NCBI GenBank assembly: GCA_963682175.1 | Contig: OY821775.1 | Span: 35,152,053 to 35,216,052 of the forward strand | Length of the DNA stretch: 64,000 nt | DNA from: Triglochin maritima | Taxonomy: Eukaryota > Streptophyta > Magnoliopsida > Alismatales > Juncaginaceae | Reading direction: 5' to 3' | Part shown: one piece after another, positions 47,105 to 59,905 of the stretch | How positions within the stretch are numbered: the stretch's first letter is position 1 | Layout: each line of letters opens with the position of its first letter | Translations under genes and position numbers: made by a program | The notes under the pieces: model-generated | The model's database searches: none | Seen by the model: the letters and a program-made list of their open reading frames with translations, nothing else | What the model was told of the DNA's origin: nothing

Positions 47105-48645
47105 GCATATCATGCGTCATATTCATGCTATATATTTTTTAATTTTACTCCAATATTGTGCTACTCGATTTTGTTGTTCGTCGTGTTTCAGGAATTAGGG
47201 AATAAAGAAGAGGAAGGGAACAAAAAGGACCTAAATGTAAAAGGTATGGACTGATTTGGAAGGTTGATGACCAATTTGTAATGCACATGGACTGCATCAC
47301 AAAACAGGAAGGACAGAAGTGCAAACCCGGAGGGACCTGATTGTGAAGTGCAAATATGGTGACACTTGACCTGAATCATATCAGTATTTCACCAATTAAA
47401 CTCAAAGTGATTCGAGACAGCAGACCAGGACTTCACCTCATGTGCCAAATGAAGCCATAAAGTAGGATACAAATTTTTAACACGATCCAACGCATTTGAT
47501 CCGCCACTGGCGGATCAAAATGGTCCAAATGGTCTCCAATTTTGGTTGTGGTTCGGGTTGTTGGGTTAGAGAATTGTTGGACTATCATATGTAATTTAGG
47601 GTCGTCCGATTATTCCTAGATTAATACTAACCATGTATTATTCTATATATGTCATTGTAATCCCTCCTCTCCACCTCTTCTTCCTCCTTCCCCCATTAGA
47701 GTAGGTTTTTGTTTCCTGTGTTAGTAGTGTAAGAAGGGGGTTGGAGAAGAGCAAACTTTGTCTTTTATTTTCATAATCTAGTTTAGTTCTTGTTTATTGT
47801 GTTGATGTTTTCCTTTGATGCAATTTCTTTTATGTTGTTTGTTTACTCTAGTCTTGTACATTTCTTTCATGGGTTTATGTTTTTTTATGCTTTCTTTAGT
47901 GTAGAGATGGGTAGAGAGTAGTCCATGCCCATTGGGGTGGAGAAGAAGGTGATTTCATCATGTGATGGATTAGTGTGTGTTAATCTTAATCCCATGAGCT
48001 TTACATTATTTCCATAACCATCTAATGAGATTTCGCTCTTATCTTTGATGTGCTAATGCTTTGTAATGAAGCTTAGCACATGCTTAGATTAGTGGACCTA
48101 TTTTATGGGGAATGACGAGGTTAGGATAAAGATGGAGTGGAAGAACGAAACAAGACATGTGCATGCATGTGCTCATGTTGGCTTTATCTAAATTAATGTC
48201 TTCTGTGTTTTAATGATTGTGATAAATCTTATTTCATGTTGAGACATAGTTGGATTTGAGTCATTTTGCATGTGAACATAATAGCTTCGTTTCAATTATT
48301 GTCTTATATGTTTTAATGATAAGGTTTTATCTTATTTCAAGTGGAGGCAAAGTTGGAATTGAGTTTTATGATTTTCATGTCTGACATGTTTTGATGAGCA
48401 TATTTGAACACACACAACACACATTTTTGTATTCACATTCTTTCTCTACCCCGTAAGGGGTTTAGTTTGATTGCTTATTTTCCGATATATTTTTCATTGT
48501 AGTGTAGTTTCAATCAGATCTCTCTTCTTCTCCCTCACTCGAGTATCGTGAATCTGACTCAAACGCCTTTCCTGTGGACCGACCCGTATTTGCCACTGCT
48601 TCAACCCGGCCGTGCACTTGCAGGTTTTTAACTGATTCAATTGAA
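47105..48645 (+). repeat. 5' LTR of element D
   Basis: It ends with the shared GCCGTGCACTTGCAGG and a GATTCAATTGA-like end directly before the PBS. It contains a TTTCAGGAATTAGGGAATAAAG segment, GATCCGCCACTGGCGGATC (about 47498-47516), a TATATA stretch near 47645, and ACCCCGTAAGGGGT. It is clearly related to but diverged from the A/B/C LTR type, and the USE motif is not recognisable. The start is approximate. Confidence 0.75.
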
Positions 48646-48649
48646 TTTT

Positions 48650-48666
48650 TGGCGTCGTTGCCGAGG
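48650..48666 (+). other. Element D primer-binding site (tRNA-Asp type)
   Basis: TGGCGTCGTTGCCGAGG, two transitions away from the element A site. Confidence 0.85.
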
Positions 48667-49800
48667 AGTGTCGTTTTCATAGTCGAGTTCGCCATTTTGG
48701 TGGGGTTTTTTCTTTGTTTTTACGTTTCCGTTTTTGTTTTGGTTACTGGAATGGGGTTAGAAGTGAATAGGAGGACCTAATGGGGCTTAGAAGCACACTG
48801 GTGAATTTTGGGGACCTGACCTCTAAGATCTGCCAGTAGCAGATTTCCATCCGCTAGTGGTGGATTTGGTGAGGTATTTTTTATTTCTGTTTCAACTGTA
48901 GCTTCCTTTTCCTATTTCTAGTTGGTTCCTTTCACTGTTGACATAATGCATGCTCTGTTTTAGTGTCAGAAATTAATTTGGCTTGCATGACCCTTTCGTA
49001 AGACAACTTGGACCCTAAAACTCAAAGCAAAAAACTAGATTATTTGCCATCTAGGTCATGCATCATCTGTAGACCTTGCACGCATATTGTGTTTCATTTG
49101 CTTTAATGTCTCATTGTTGATTGATGGCATGAGGCACATGCACTTGTTCACTCATTCATGCATGGTTAAAGCATGTATTAGTTAGTATGGTGCATTGGGA
49201 CAAGAGTGATGCGAGTGATTGATTGTAGAGTTGATTGCTAGCTTAAGTTTAAAACATTACTAAGGGGGGTTATCCCATACAAGATAAGGTGGGGGTGGGG
49301 GTTTCATCACCCTTTCCTTTGCCCCAAAAATCACTCCTAATCAAAAGCCTTAAATCTAAAAGCAAGTAGACATTGTCCACTAGGACTCGGACGCATTGGG
49401 AGAGTGATTCGCTCACGACCGTCATGACCCGATCAACGTCGCCCACTTTGTCGACAGTGGGAGAGACGAGATCTTCAGATCTTGGCTAACTTGCTTGGCT
49501 CTGTGGTCTTCCTCGTAGGGAGGAGAGGTGTGTTGAGGCCATATGACCTCGCAGTTAGGCGTCGTCTAGTTGTAAGGACCTATAGTGACCCTAAGCTGTG
49601 TGAGCCTTGTTTGCAAGATAGGCTTCTACCCTAACCCTTTACCCATGCTAGTTTTAGGGATTCTTCCCTTCTCCTCTAAGTCATCTTCTTCTCACCTACT
49701 TCTACGTTCTAGTCTCCTCCCCTTTACACTCTTTGTTTGCGTTTTTAGGTCGAGTCGATCACTTTTTGCGAGCATGGCCTCGTGGTGGTGAGAGTGGTCG
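48667..49800 (+). other. Element D 5' UTR
   Basis: Leader homologous to those of A and C from about 48980 to 49770 (TACTAAGGGGGGTTATCCCAT, GGCGTCGTCTAG). No gene is supported. Confidence 0.75.
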
Positions 49801-50715
49801 ACTCGAGACTTCATTGTCGAGTTTGATGGTTACATGGGCGACCATCGATATCATTGCTGGGACCACGACAATTCTCCCTGGAATTATGAACCCATGCAGC
49901 CTGGGTTTTCTCAAATAAACACGCCTTATGGTTTGGACAATCTTAAATGTGTGGCTGAGCAATCTTCATTTTGGGGTAATAGAGAGAGGCACCGACTGCT
50001 TGACCACCATCTAGTTATGTCTGATCATATGTTGGTCAACAAACTGAGACATTACAACAACCTTTGACCTCTTTCATATGTGCGGTAGACGACTTGAGTA
50101 AACTGGTGGCTCCAGTAGCCGTACTGTGTCACTGTTATGGGTGGATTGGTCACGTTATTGGGGAATGTCCTTACGTTCCCAGAGCCTGAGTATGAGCATA
50201 CCTTTTCCCAAAATGCTCAATGTGACCATTACGCATCCACGTACAACCCAATAGGGATGGATTCGTGGGGAGATAATTCTTATTCAAATTCTTATACATC
50301 ATTCCCACCCAGTATCCCCTCCCGAATACCCAGAATTATACCAACACCCTACTCCCAATCATCGAACTCATTCTCAGCCCATGAACACCCAACCCCAAAA
50401 TTTCCAAGCTCTAACTTGAGCCACACAGTTGACCAGATACCCGATTCCTTGAAACAAACTCTCCTTACTTTCATGTAAACCACTCAGCAGTCCATGCAAA
50501 ATATCGCAAAGCTAGTGTGTCAAATGACATAGCAATTACGTGAACGTGAGGGGGTAACTTTTCTTGTCAACATAAGGATTTATCTTCTGATATCGAACCA
50601 CCACCCCATCCACAAATTCAAAGCACAATCTTTCAAAGTCAAAGTCCTAGTTATTCTGAGGGACTTGGCGTTTCAATTCACGATCACATGGTGGGGGATT
50701 CGATCCAAATTGACT
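49801..50715 (+). pseudogene. Element D collapsed gag-pol ORF (decayed copy of B's)
   Basis: It follows the element B ORF in order: the start region (GYMGDHRYHCWDHDNSPW), the zinc-knuckle region (IGWIGHVIGEC-like, with the first cysteines altered), PEYEHTFSQNAQCDHYAS, the VDQIPDSLKQTLLTF helical part, and EPPPHPQIQSTIFQSQ. Frameshifts near 49975 and 50160 and several stops break it. It ends at 50715, before the part of B that resembles reverse transcriptase. As a second copy it shows the B arrangement is a family and not a single accident. Confidence 0.8.
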
Positions 50716-51085
50716 AAATCTAAGTGACTAATAAAAGAAGATAGAATTCAGGAATGGAAAATCCCTAAGGGGTGGAGTGTGTGTACACATGAAATAAGAA
50801 GTGATGAATGCATACAATAAGCTCAAGTGTAGTTAGTGCTTGTAATGCATAAGAAGTACCTCATGGCAAGACCTATCATTCAAAGCACTAACCTAAGTGA
50901 TTAATATGAGCATGACAAGTTTGTTATTAAGAACCTAAGCAAGCATGAAATGTACCTAAACATTATGACAGAAACTATCAAGTTAAGTGTTCTCATTAAT
51001 TCAAACAAGCATACTAATATTTCTCACATACAACAATATTTAGCATTTATTCCATCTACATAACATGTATAAACATCTACTCCCA
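50716..51085 (-). repeat. Inverted Gypsy LTR fragment
   Basis: It matches the A/B/C-type LTR 3' half in minus orientation (compare 11880-12240: CCCTAAGGGGTGGAGTGTGTG, TATAAGCTCAAGTG, GTACCTCATGGCAAGACC). It is truncated on both sides and has no target duplication. It separates the element D gag region from the integrase piece downstream. Confidence 0.8.
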
Positions 51086-51344
51086 CCTTCGAGGCAGGAC
51101 AAAAGGTCTTATTGTATAATTCTCGCCTCCACTTGTTTCCGGGGAAACTTCAGAGTCATTGGTAAGGGCCCTTTATTGTTTTAACCATCTCCCCTCATGG
51201 GGCGGTTGCGAGTCAGAATCCAAGGAATGGGACGTGTTCAAAGCTAATGGACAATGCCTCAAACCGTACTTGGAAGGGACCACAACAGAGCTCGAGGAGG
51301 AAGTCGTGTCTTTACACGAACTCCTCGCGGATGTGGTCACTTGA
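51086..51344 (+). pseudogene. Gypsy integrase C-terminal remnant
   Basis: It reads [19 protein letters not shown], then across a frameshift GPFIV and PHGA, and ends with NGQCLKPYLEGTTTELEEE. Homologous to 2120-2330. It is the last part of a pol whose remainder is missing. Confidence 0.82.
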
Positions 51345-51692
51345 TGTGATCCATCCCTTCATTTGTTTGTACTTATCCCTTGCCCTACCCATTCTCCACC
51401 AGAGCAAAAATGCGTCTTTCCCTTTGTTTTCGCCACCACCCAAATCCCACCCCTAAATCGCACTAACCGACCGCTAATCATCGGTTCTACACCGCCAATT
51501 AGCGGTCTGTTGTGTCCTGTTTTCGTTGTGTCTTGGTCGAGTTGGGTGATTTTGGGTTTACTGCTGGTTCTGTTGGGCGAGTTTTTGTTTTGCTGGTAGA
51601 GTCGACGTGCGGTGGTCTCCATCCCTCTCGCACCTTGTTCGTCTTCGCCGTCGCGTGCTTCACCGTTAAAGCTCGCCAAGGTAGGTGCAGGT
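51345..51692 (+). other. Spacer between integrase and extra ORF
   Basis: No gene is seen. It contains paired CCGCTAAT and CCGCCAATTAGCGG motifs at about 51470-51505, like the palindromes in the LTRs. Confidence 0.6.
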
Positions 51693-52585
51693 ATGGCCAA
51701 CCACCATTTAATTCCAGAACTCAATTTTGCCTCCCTGATTCGTGAATTCAGAGTACCCTTCTACGATCGAATCGTAGCTAAAGGGTGGTACCATTTGTTG
51801 TATGAGGGCGACGAAACCATGTACGTAGAGCCTCTCGTACATGAGTTCTTTACTAAACTCGAGTGTGACCACACCAGACCACTCGAGTTTAGTGTCACTC
51901 TCAGAGGGGTGAAGCACACCGTGACACCCAAATTTATCTCCGACGCGACTAGGATCCCCATAGTCGATGATCTCGCGCCCACCCACGACATTAATTTTTA
52001 CAGATCTATGCTTGGGCACAGGCAACCTATATCATCGCATGGGGGAGTACCTAATGCGCACATTTACTCCAATGTGAATATTGTAGCCAGGTGGGTGTGT
52101 AGGAATGTATTGGGCGAAGAGCGGACCTCCACATTTTTCACACCTAGTTTGCGAATCGTGTATAGTCTTATGGATGGTTCACCTCACTGCATTTGTCGAA
52201 CATTGTTCAACGTTTTGGAGAAGCTAAGCTGAAATAAATACATTGTTTGCCTGCCCTGGTTACCAAATTGTGTGGAATGTTGGACATCCCACGATTTGAG
52301 TGCATGCTGAGGCGCCAAGGCACCGACCTTCAGGTAGCAAAGATGACCCCATCATTTCGCAATTGCCTTCCTGAGGCATGGGTGCCTGATTACATGGAGG
52401 AGGATGTTAGAGCATGTTCCTCAAGCTCATGTGTGAGCTCAGGAATGCTCTTTAACACCAAAAATTCTGAGATGGTGGTCGAGCAACAAAATGTCATCTT
52501 AGCCAAACAAAACCAAAAGATCTATATGAAATTGTCGGCTCTTGAGAGAGGTGCCTCTTCAGGCACCTCCAGCCGCCGTTATTAG
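51693..52585 (+). pseudogene. Athila-type extra ORF downstream of pol
   Basis: The Met at 51693 (MANHHLIPEL) opens a frame to 52232, with FYDRIVAKGWYHLL, VHEFFTKLECD, LEFSVTLRGVKHTV and KFISDATRIP. This layout resembles the putative plant transposon protein family and occupies the env-like position of Athila elements. A frameshift near 52235 moves to 52247-52585, which ends in a probable coiled coil (VVEQQNVILAKQNQKIYMKLSAL). No signal peptide or membrane segment is evident, so there is no support for an envelope function. Elements A, B and C lack this ORF. Confidence 0.68.
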
Positions 52586-53812
52586 TCAGGTACACCCCAT
52601 CCATGCATGGAACCATTTTACCATACATTGAGGACATTGCATGGATTATATGTGGGGGGGGGGGTTGTTTTCACGTTTGTACATAGTTTGTGTGTCTTGT
52701 TTTTATTTCGTTTTCTTTTGGTTGTACTGCTAGGGTCATGTTAGTGTGATGCGTTTAATATTGATATATCTACTTGCTATGATCCTTGGGTGACTTGTCT
52801 TCTTTTGCTTGCCTAGTGCTTTAAAATTTTCACATTTCTTTCAAAATCCTCATGTGTTTGCGAAAAAAATGGTTTGTGGGTCTTGCATGTGTTTAGCATG
52901 TGCGCAACTGTTGAGAGACAAAGTAAAAAGAAAGCTCCCAAAATTTTCTTGAACATGATGCATTATGATATCTAGTTCACTGGCTTTATGTTTTATCGAG
53001 TCGTTAGGATGCACCCCGATTTTCCCTCGCGAGGCGAGTAATCATAGGGTTTCAGTAATCAAACAAATAAAGAAGTCCACCCTGAACCTAGTGAGTCAAA
53101 TAATATGTGTCTGTTAGTATAAGGAAGTTTGTCGTAGTCAAGAGCCCTTAAACTCTTTTGGTGAAACTGTAAAAGTAGGGGTTTTGGTTCCCATATAGAT
53201 TAGTGAATAAGTGGTTCTCTCTCTTCTCGCATGGCTCCGATCACTCGGGAAATTAGGTCCGAGGGTACTTAGTGTCTGGTGCTCTCGAGTCATCTGACTT
53301 GGGATGCACCGACCGAACTCCCGTTAGACGGGTGGTAGGGATCGCCCAATGTGGAGATTTAGGGGAAGGTGTACGTGATAGTGTAAGTCCTCACAGGAAA
53401 TGATGCACGAAACCCGACCCTGGGAAAATGAAACACCAACCAATATAATGCTCCAAAGAAAAAGAAAAAAAAAGAGTCAAATAAGAACCTTAATGGACTT
53501 TACACAATGTTTCACTTTCAGAACTTAAGGTTGCCCATGTCTTTCACTTATGTCGTTAACTAACTTTCATGAATAATTAATTAGGCTAGGTGTGTGGACT
53601 GATTACTTATATAGAGTCGGCTCGTAGCATTACTGCGTCCAATGATTAACAAAATGAGTCATCGAGTCGTGTAGCTAGGTTGAATAATGCATCTTTGTTC
53701 GGATTTTGAGGGTGTATCAGCTGAAAACCCTCAGGAGACAACACTACTCCTTGGAGACAAGGAGGTTTAACGGCTTGTTGTATGTGCTAAGTGCAACCGT
53801 GATTCTCTCAAC
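52586..53812 (+). other. Gypsy 3' UTR, cut by a LINE
   Basis: Strongly similar to the element C 3' UTR 24330-25510, including the internal purine tract (52650-52670, TATGTGGGGGGGGGGTT) and the TTAATATTGATATATCT segment near 52757. It breaks at about 53812, before the terminal polypurine tract, where LINE copy 2 begins. Confidence 0.82.
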
Positions 53813-54410
53813 AAACTACCGAAATTATTTCAACATATATGAAATAAGAAAGTGCTCAAAAAATTTGGAGGTGACCAAGATGGCTATGGTAACAATGTAT
53901 GCAATCTACGTTTGAATCTACAGGTTCGGAATTACCTTTGGTGGAGAGAACCTGTGGCAGCGGAATGGATCGGCGATCACCTCACGGAATCCTCTGGAGC
54001 ACCGGTCGGCCTTCTACTCTCTTGGAGAAGAAGCGCAAATCCACAACCCAAGAGTCCACGGATTGGCTTGGTGGATGTGGAGGGACGAATGTGAGAGAAA
54101 GGGAGAGGTGGCGGCTAGGGTTTGGTGGAGCTAGGGTTTGCACACAAGAATCATCCATCCAATGGGAGGCTCCCCTCCTTATATAGATGGCCCCACCCTA
54201 AACCATAATGCGCAGCCAATGAGAGTCGCCATGTGTCAGTGCTTTGGGCAAACATCATCTTAATCCTTAGATTAATCCAGTAGAGAGGAGTGCGAAGTAG
54301 AGACAGGGGAAGGAGAATGAAGGGTAAAGGAGAGGAAGCGTGGGCGTTCCTAGGGTTTCTAGGGTCATTTTCCACCATTTCCCCATCAAATTCGTTCTTT
54401 GGTTCTAGTT
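53813..54410 (+). other. LINE copy 2, 5' UTR
   Basis: The sequence here is unrelated to the Gypsy 3' UTR and leads into ORF1. The exact 5' end is uncertain because no target duplication matching the bases after the poly(A) was found. Confidence 0.6.
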
Positions 54411-54431
54411 TTTCTTCTCCATTCCCTTGCT

Positions 54432-56010
54432 ATGGAGAAGTCCTTTAGTGTTGCAAAGGGTCGTGAAGAAGCATGGAAAGTGGATGTGGAGCAACCTAGG
54501 GAGCATGCTCAACCCCACAAGTGGTCTAACCTCTTTCAGAAGAGGGTCAAGCGAAGCACTACTTTGGAGTTTTTTGCACGAACAATAAGGGAAGGAGGCG
54601 CTAGGGCTGCTACCATTTCCAGTCAAGAGCAAGAAGAAGCTATTGGTGCATGGAAGAAGGTGTTGATGGGATACTTCGTGGGGTTCACTCCTCATTTACC
54701 TACACTTGAAAAACATCTAGCTAAGGTGTGGAAGATTTTGGGAGAGTTAGAGATTGTTCGTCGGAGGTTCAACATGATGATTTTCAGATTTGCTCTAGAT
54801 GTCGGCCGAGTTCTTGCTCTTGAGAATGGTCCATGGTTTCTGCAGGGGGCGCCACTCATTCTCCATACATGGTCGGCTGGCATTAAGACCCAAGATAAGG
54901 TTTGCACGGTCCCAATTTGGGTGAGGTTCTTGGATTTGGACTTTGAAATTTTGGTCAAGGAAACACCTTGGCACACTTGCAAGTTTGTTAGGGTCGCCAA
55001 TATACATGGACGAGAACATGACGATGGGGTGTTCGCTAGCTTATGCTCGAGTGTGCATGGAGGTGAGTGGCGACTTTGATTACGCATCACACATCTTGGT
55101 GCAAAACGAGAAGGAGGAGGGAGAGGTCGTGCATGTGGAGTACGAATGAAGCCATTATTTTGTAAGTTATGTTCAATGTTTGGTCATCTTGATACTTGTT
55201 TCCCGAAGAGGGCACCAGAGGTGAGGTTTGGACATGGAAGGGAATTGATGGGTAGAGGGCATAGGTGGGTGGAGAAAAAGAAGGGACAAGAAGGAGGGAG
55301 TGGGGGTACTGGAACAGGTGTTGCGGGTGGTGCTGGTCAATGTGAGGATGGAGTTTCTGGGAGTATGGGGGACAACATCTCGCCGGAGTTGGAAGTGTTT
55401 CTAGAGGATGAAGAACAATCTCTCGAAGTGGGTGTAACAGAAGGGTGTAACAACGTGAGGGATGGTGTGGAGAGAAAGGGAACAAAGGATAACGGAGGTG
55501 ATGGTACTCCATTAGAGGAAGAGGTGGAGTCCATAAATGAAAGAGAGATGGGAACATCCTTAGTTGCTTCAAACAAGTACCATGCAAAGAAAAGAAATTG
55601 TTGCGATGGGGCTGCTCAAAACAAACTTAGGTGAATGGGAACCAATGAGAAGGGGTCAAGTGAAAGGAGAGAACCAATAAGAGCTGAGATAGGTGGAGTG
55701 GAAGGTGTGTGTAGTGATGAGAATAGCAAGGAGGCTTCACCTGGCAAGGGAGCACTTAGTGGAGGAAGTAGGTGGAGTGACCAAATATGCACCCAAGGTG
55801 GATGGATCACATGGGGGACTTGATGGTTTGCATGGTGTGCATGGGAGTGGATGTTTGCAACGTGAAGAGGAGTGGCTACAAAATGAAATACTAAGTGGTA
55901 CACAACAAAGGAATGGGATGCCTCAAGGGAATCGTGCATGCATGTGTGATGGACTTTCACGAGAGGCAAAAGGGGAAGTGTTGCATGGGGTCAACCTGAG
56001 GGAGGAATAG
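54432..56010 (+). pseudogene. LINE copy 2, ORF1 (DUF4283-like, zinc knuckle)
   Basis: ORF1 of plant L1 elements binds element RNA. The Met at 54432 (MEKSFSVAKG) starts a DUF4283-like domain (MGYFVGFTPHLP, FALDVGRVLALENGPWFLQGAPLILHTW, VPIWVRFLDLDFEIL). A frameshift near 55030 moves to ARVCMEVSGDFDYASHIL. A TGA at 55147-55149 stands where copy 1 has Trp, followed by the knuckle FCKLCSMFGHLDTC (CX2CX4HX3C). The remaining part is charged and glycine-rich, with further breaks to 56010. Confidence 0.82.
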
Positions 56011-56290
56011 TATGCTCTTTCACCAAATAAATTCCAGTTCCTTGCTGACAAGATGGAGGGGATGGTAGGGTTTGTGAGGGAAGCCCAACAACTATTGAGC
56101 TCCTTGAAGGAGAGACGGATGGAAGTGGCATAGAGAGAGGAGACAAGAAGATGTTCTCGCCACCTACAAAGGTCAATCTTGAGGAAGATACGCCTCCGTA
56201 TTCCTTCAGGCATGTGACAGTGGTGGAAGTGGCAAAGCAAAGGAAAGGTAATCGAGGAAAGAAGGGAGTCTGCTCCACACTTTCGCACCC

Positions 56291-57060
56291 ATGAAGTGGC
56301 TTTGTTGGAACGTGCATGGCGCAAATGCCCGGGGGAGCCCGTACATGATTCGAGATAAACTAACCTGGGGGAGCGTGGATTGTTCTTGTATTATTGAGCA
56401 CATAGTTAAAAGAAGAGGTTGATAAGGTTTGTAAAGTCCATATCGCAAGATGAATGGGAGTCAAATATTGAGGTGGTTAACTCTGGGAGGATCCTTGTGG
56501 TGGAAGGACTCGCAATATACTTTGCATAAGACTCATGAGACGGCTCAATTGGTTCATATAGAGGGTTTGGTTCGGCCCACAGGTCAGCAAGTCACGATTA
56601 CTTCGGTGTATGGCGACAATAACTATGTTACAAGGAGAGCGCTTTGGGACGCTTTACATGGGTGCAAACCTACGGATGGAGTTGCGTGGGTGGTTATGGG
56701 GGATTTCAATTACATTAGGAGTGAATGGGAGAAACATGGAGGGGGTGGATTTAATACGGTGGCTATGTCGGAGTTCAACCATTGGATTGAGGCTAGTAGT
56801 TTGCACGATGTACAAATGAAGGGAGGAGAGTACATCTGGTCAAACTCATCGCATGGACCCGGGCGGATAGAAACAAGGATTGATCGAGCCTTGTGCTAAC
56901 ATGTGTGGTTGCAATGCTTCCCGGATGCTATTTGTTATGTGGAAGGTAAAGAGCTTAGTGACCATTGTCATTTGGTGATAGATATTGAGCCTCATGGTGT
57001 GCGGAAGAGGAAGATGATTCATTTTATGAATGCTTGAGCTGGTCACGACCAATTTTTAGG
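56291..57060 (+). pseudogene. LINE copy 2, ORF2 endonuclease domain
   Basis: It starts MKWLCWNVHGANARG (56291). The apurinic-like endonuclease landmarks are visible: TSVYGDNNYVTRRALW, the catalytic MGDFN near 56697, GRIETRIDRALC near 56870-56898, and the terminal SDHCHLV motif near 56960. It would nick target DNA to prime reverse transcription. Frameshifts near 56400 and a stop after 56899 inactivate it. Confidence 0.82.
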
Positions 57061-57099
57061 GGTGGTCAAGGAGGATTGGTCGACGTGGCACTCCAATGT

Positions 57100-58990
57100 A
57101 TCGTGTTGTTGGAAAGTTGGAGGCTGTAAAAAGGGAGCTAAAAAGGTGGAGTAATGAAGTGTTTGGAAATGTAAATGAACGACTAAGCGAGGCAAGGCAA
57201 GAGCTACAACAGGTTCGAATGGAGGTAGAATGACATCCGGGGGACGAGGAGTTGAGACGAAAGGAAAGCGAGGTTGTGGACAAGCTGTCCCGCCAATTGG
57301 TGGTGGATGAGTCACTCGTTTGACAGAAATCTAGGGTCAGATGGCTGCGGGAAGGAGACTCTAATTCGAGGTTCTACCATGCTTCCCTTCGAGTGAGAAG
57401 AGCCACCAATACAGTGCGTAGGATACTTGAGGGAGGAGAGACAATTAGGGATGAGGACCAAATCCGAGTAGCAATATGACGCCGGTTTTCTAACTTGTTT
57501 TCTTCTAGTGTGCAGGGGGGAAACATTCATGTGAATATTGACTTGCCTGTGCTAGATACGATCGAGGCTGGTTTGCTCATGCGGCCGTGAACTAGAGCAT
57601 GTGGTGCTGTACTCCAACGTCGACAAAGCACCCGGGCCGGTTGTCTTTAACGCAAAGTTCTTCAAGGTAGCTTGGGAGATTATTAAGAAGGACCTTTTCA
57701 AGTCTGTTGCATCTTTCTTTCGTGAAGGTAAACTCCTCAGGCAAGTTTACTATACGGCTATTACTTTGATTCCAAAAAAGAAAGCACCAGTCTCGATTGT
57801 TGACTATCAGCCGATTTCGTTGTGTAACATGGTGTACCGATATATTTGAAAGATCCTTGCAAATAGGTTGTAGGAGATGCTGTCAAAACTTGTAAGTGAG
57901 AATCAAAGTGCATTCATTAGAGGGCGTCAGATTGAGAACAATGTGTTGCTTGCTCATGAACTTTGCCACAACATGCATTCCAAACTGGGTTTGGGATGAA
58001 TGGGTGTCAAGATCAATCTGTGGAAGGCTTATGACGTGGTGTCATGGGAGTTCTTGGATGAGGTATTAGGCAGGTTCGGGTTCAACAACAAGTGGAGGAA
58101 GCTAGTGGCGGCTTGTGTGAAGGCTTGTTTTGTTGTGAATGTTAATGGTGCTTACTCGAGGCCTTTTGTTGCTTCGAACGGGCTTCGACAAGGCGATCCC
58201 TTCCCCCCATATCTTTTTTTTGTTGTGCATGGAAGTGCTGGGGGCTTTGTTACGTCATGAGGAAAGGAGATGTGGTATTCTCCCGGTAAAGTGTGGAGCG
58301 GTCTCGGTTTCGCACTTTATGTTTGCTGATGACATAATGCTCTTTGCGAGTGCCACCAAAGGTGATGCTTGTTCACTTAAAGGAGTGCTAGATAAGTTTT
58401 CAAGGTACTTAGGGCTGCAACTGAATAACTCAAAGAGCCAAGTCTTCTTGGGAGGAAGTACACCGCACGGGGTTTGGATTTGTAACCACCTACGAATGCA
58501 AAGGAGTGAATTCCCGGTGACATATCTTGGGTTGTCGCTTTTCTCCTAGAGGTTTGCAAAGAGCCATTACGAAGCGCTTAGTGAAAGCATAAAAGGGAGT
58601 CTGAGCTCGTGGAAAGGTAAGCTCCTCTCCATGGTTGGGAGAGTGAAGCTTGTGCGAAGTGTACTCGCATCCTTTAGTATCTATTGGACTTCGGCTTTCT
58701 TGGTACCAAGGAGTGTGCTTCACGAGATAGAAAGAATTATGATGCATTTCATTTGGGGGGGGGGGGACCAAAGAAGTTGGCTACTGTCTCATTGGAGGAT
58801 ATATACGCATCGAGGAGAGAAGGTGGTTTATGGCTGCATTGATTGGTGCAATGGAATGTCACCGACCTTCTTCGTTTATTTTGGATTAGTGCTTCACATG
58901 ATACATATTTTTGGGATACTTGTATGCAGAGCAAATACATTAGGTGTAAGACCATATGGTTGACGCGTCCTCCCCCACTTTCCTCTTGGG
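57100..58990 (+). pseudogene. LINE copy 2, ORF2 reverse transcriptase
   Basis: RT landmarks in order: WLREGDSNSRFYHASLR (about 57340), DKAPGPVVFNAKFFK (57619), YTAITLIPKKKAP, the YRYI end of a block at 57849, VKINLWKAYDVVSWEFLDEVL (58003), NGLRQGDP (58180) and catalytic FADD (about 58325). Then NNSKSQVFLGG and the thumb-like region to about 58990. Stops at 57850, 57998 and near 58548, with a frameshift near 58215, make it non-functional. Confidence 0.87.
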
Positions 58991-59039
58991 CATGGAGAGG
59001 TATTATGTGAGTTCGGAATATTACGAGAGAGAAGATGTT

Positions 59040-59905
59040 CTTCCAAATAGGTGATGGGCGGAAGGTGAAGTTTTTTTAGGACCCTTGGTGTAGTCCCCCA
59101 CTTCTTACATTACCGGAGGGTCAGAGAATGAGGTATGATCTAGGAGTTCCACATGACATCAAGGTTTCCCATTTTCTTGACAACGGTCAGTGGAGAGTGC
59201 CTCGCCTACGCTCCCATGATCTCATGCAACTTTGGGTGAGACTGCCCTCAATTCCAGTGGGCCATGGGGAAGATACACTATCATGGGTTGCGGCTTCTCG
59301 AAGCAAGCTTACATTGAGTGACACTTGGCGTTGGGTGAAGCCGGAAAGACCCATTCTTAGGTGGGGGTTGATGGTGTGGAACAAGTGGGTTGTCCCGAAG
59401 CACATGCTAACCTTATGGAGGGTGGTTCATGGGAAATTGCCCACTCATGACATGATGAGGCGTAGGGGGCTGAAGCTATGTGTTGTATCACGATGCGCCT
59501 TATGTAAGAGTGCCTATGAGGATTTGACACACTTGTTTTGGGAGTGTGTTTTTGTGCATGTCGTATGGGACATGATTCGAAAGGTGGGAGGAGATGTTGC
59601 CCACATGAAACCAACAACGTTGGAGGAGATCTATAGAATTGAAATGTGGAAAGTACCCTCCAAGTATGGTGCACTTAAGATCAAGCTACCTTTGGGAGCT
59701 GTGGTTTTCGAACGTTGGGTGGAACAGAAGAGACGATGTATGGATGGAGAGGAACGACGAGTGGAGCCATTATCCATTTAGTAAAGGATGTGATTCAGAT
59801 CAAGGGATCCGGCATGCTGGAAGGAAGGGGAGACGAGCTAGAGAAGGCGACCTTCTAGACAACATGGTTATAAGTAACTTGCCATTAGCTAAGTAAAAGA
59901 GAAGA
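59040..59905 (+). pseudogene. LINE copy 2, ORF2 C-terminus with zf-RVT
   Basis: An open 217-codon stretch (59128-59781) holds WNKWVVPKHMLTLWRVVHGKL and CALCKSAYEDLTHLFWECVF, the zinc-binding domain at the end of plant L1 ORF2. It is more intact than the rest of ORF2. The original stop is near 59900. Confidence 0.85.

Noticed and set aside
51693..52585. Envelope protein call for the ORF after integrase
   Set aside because: No signal peptide, furin-like site or membrane segment is seen; position alone does not support an envelope.
55616..56448. Minus-strand ORFs antisense to LINE copy 2
   Set aside because: Shadows of the ORF1 tail and endonuclease on the plus strand.
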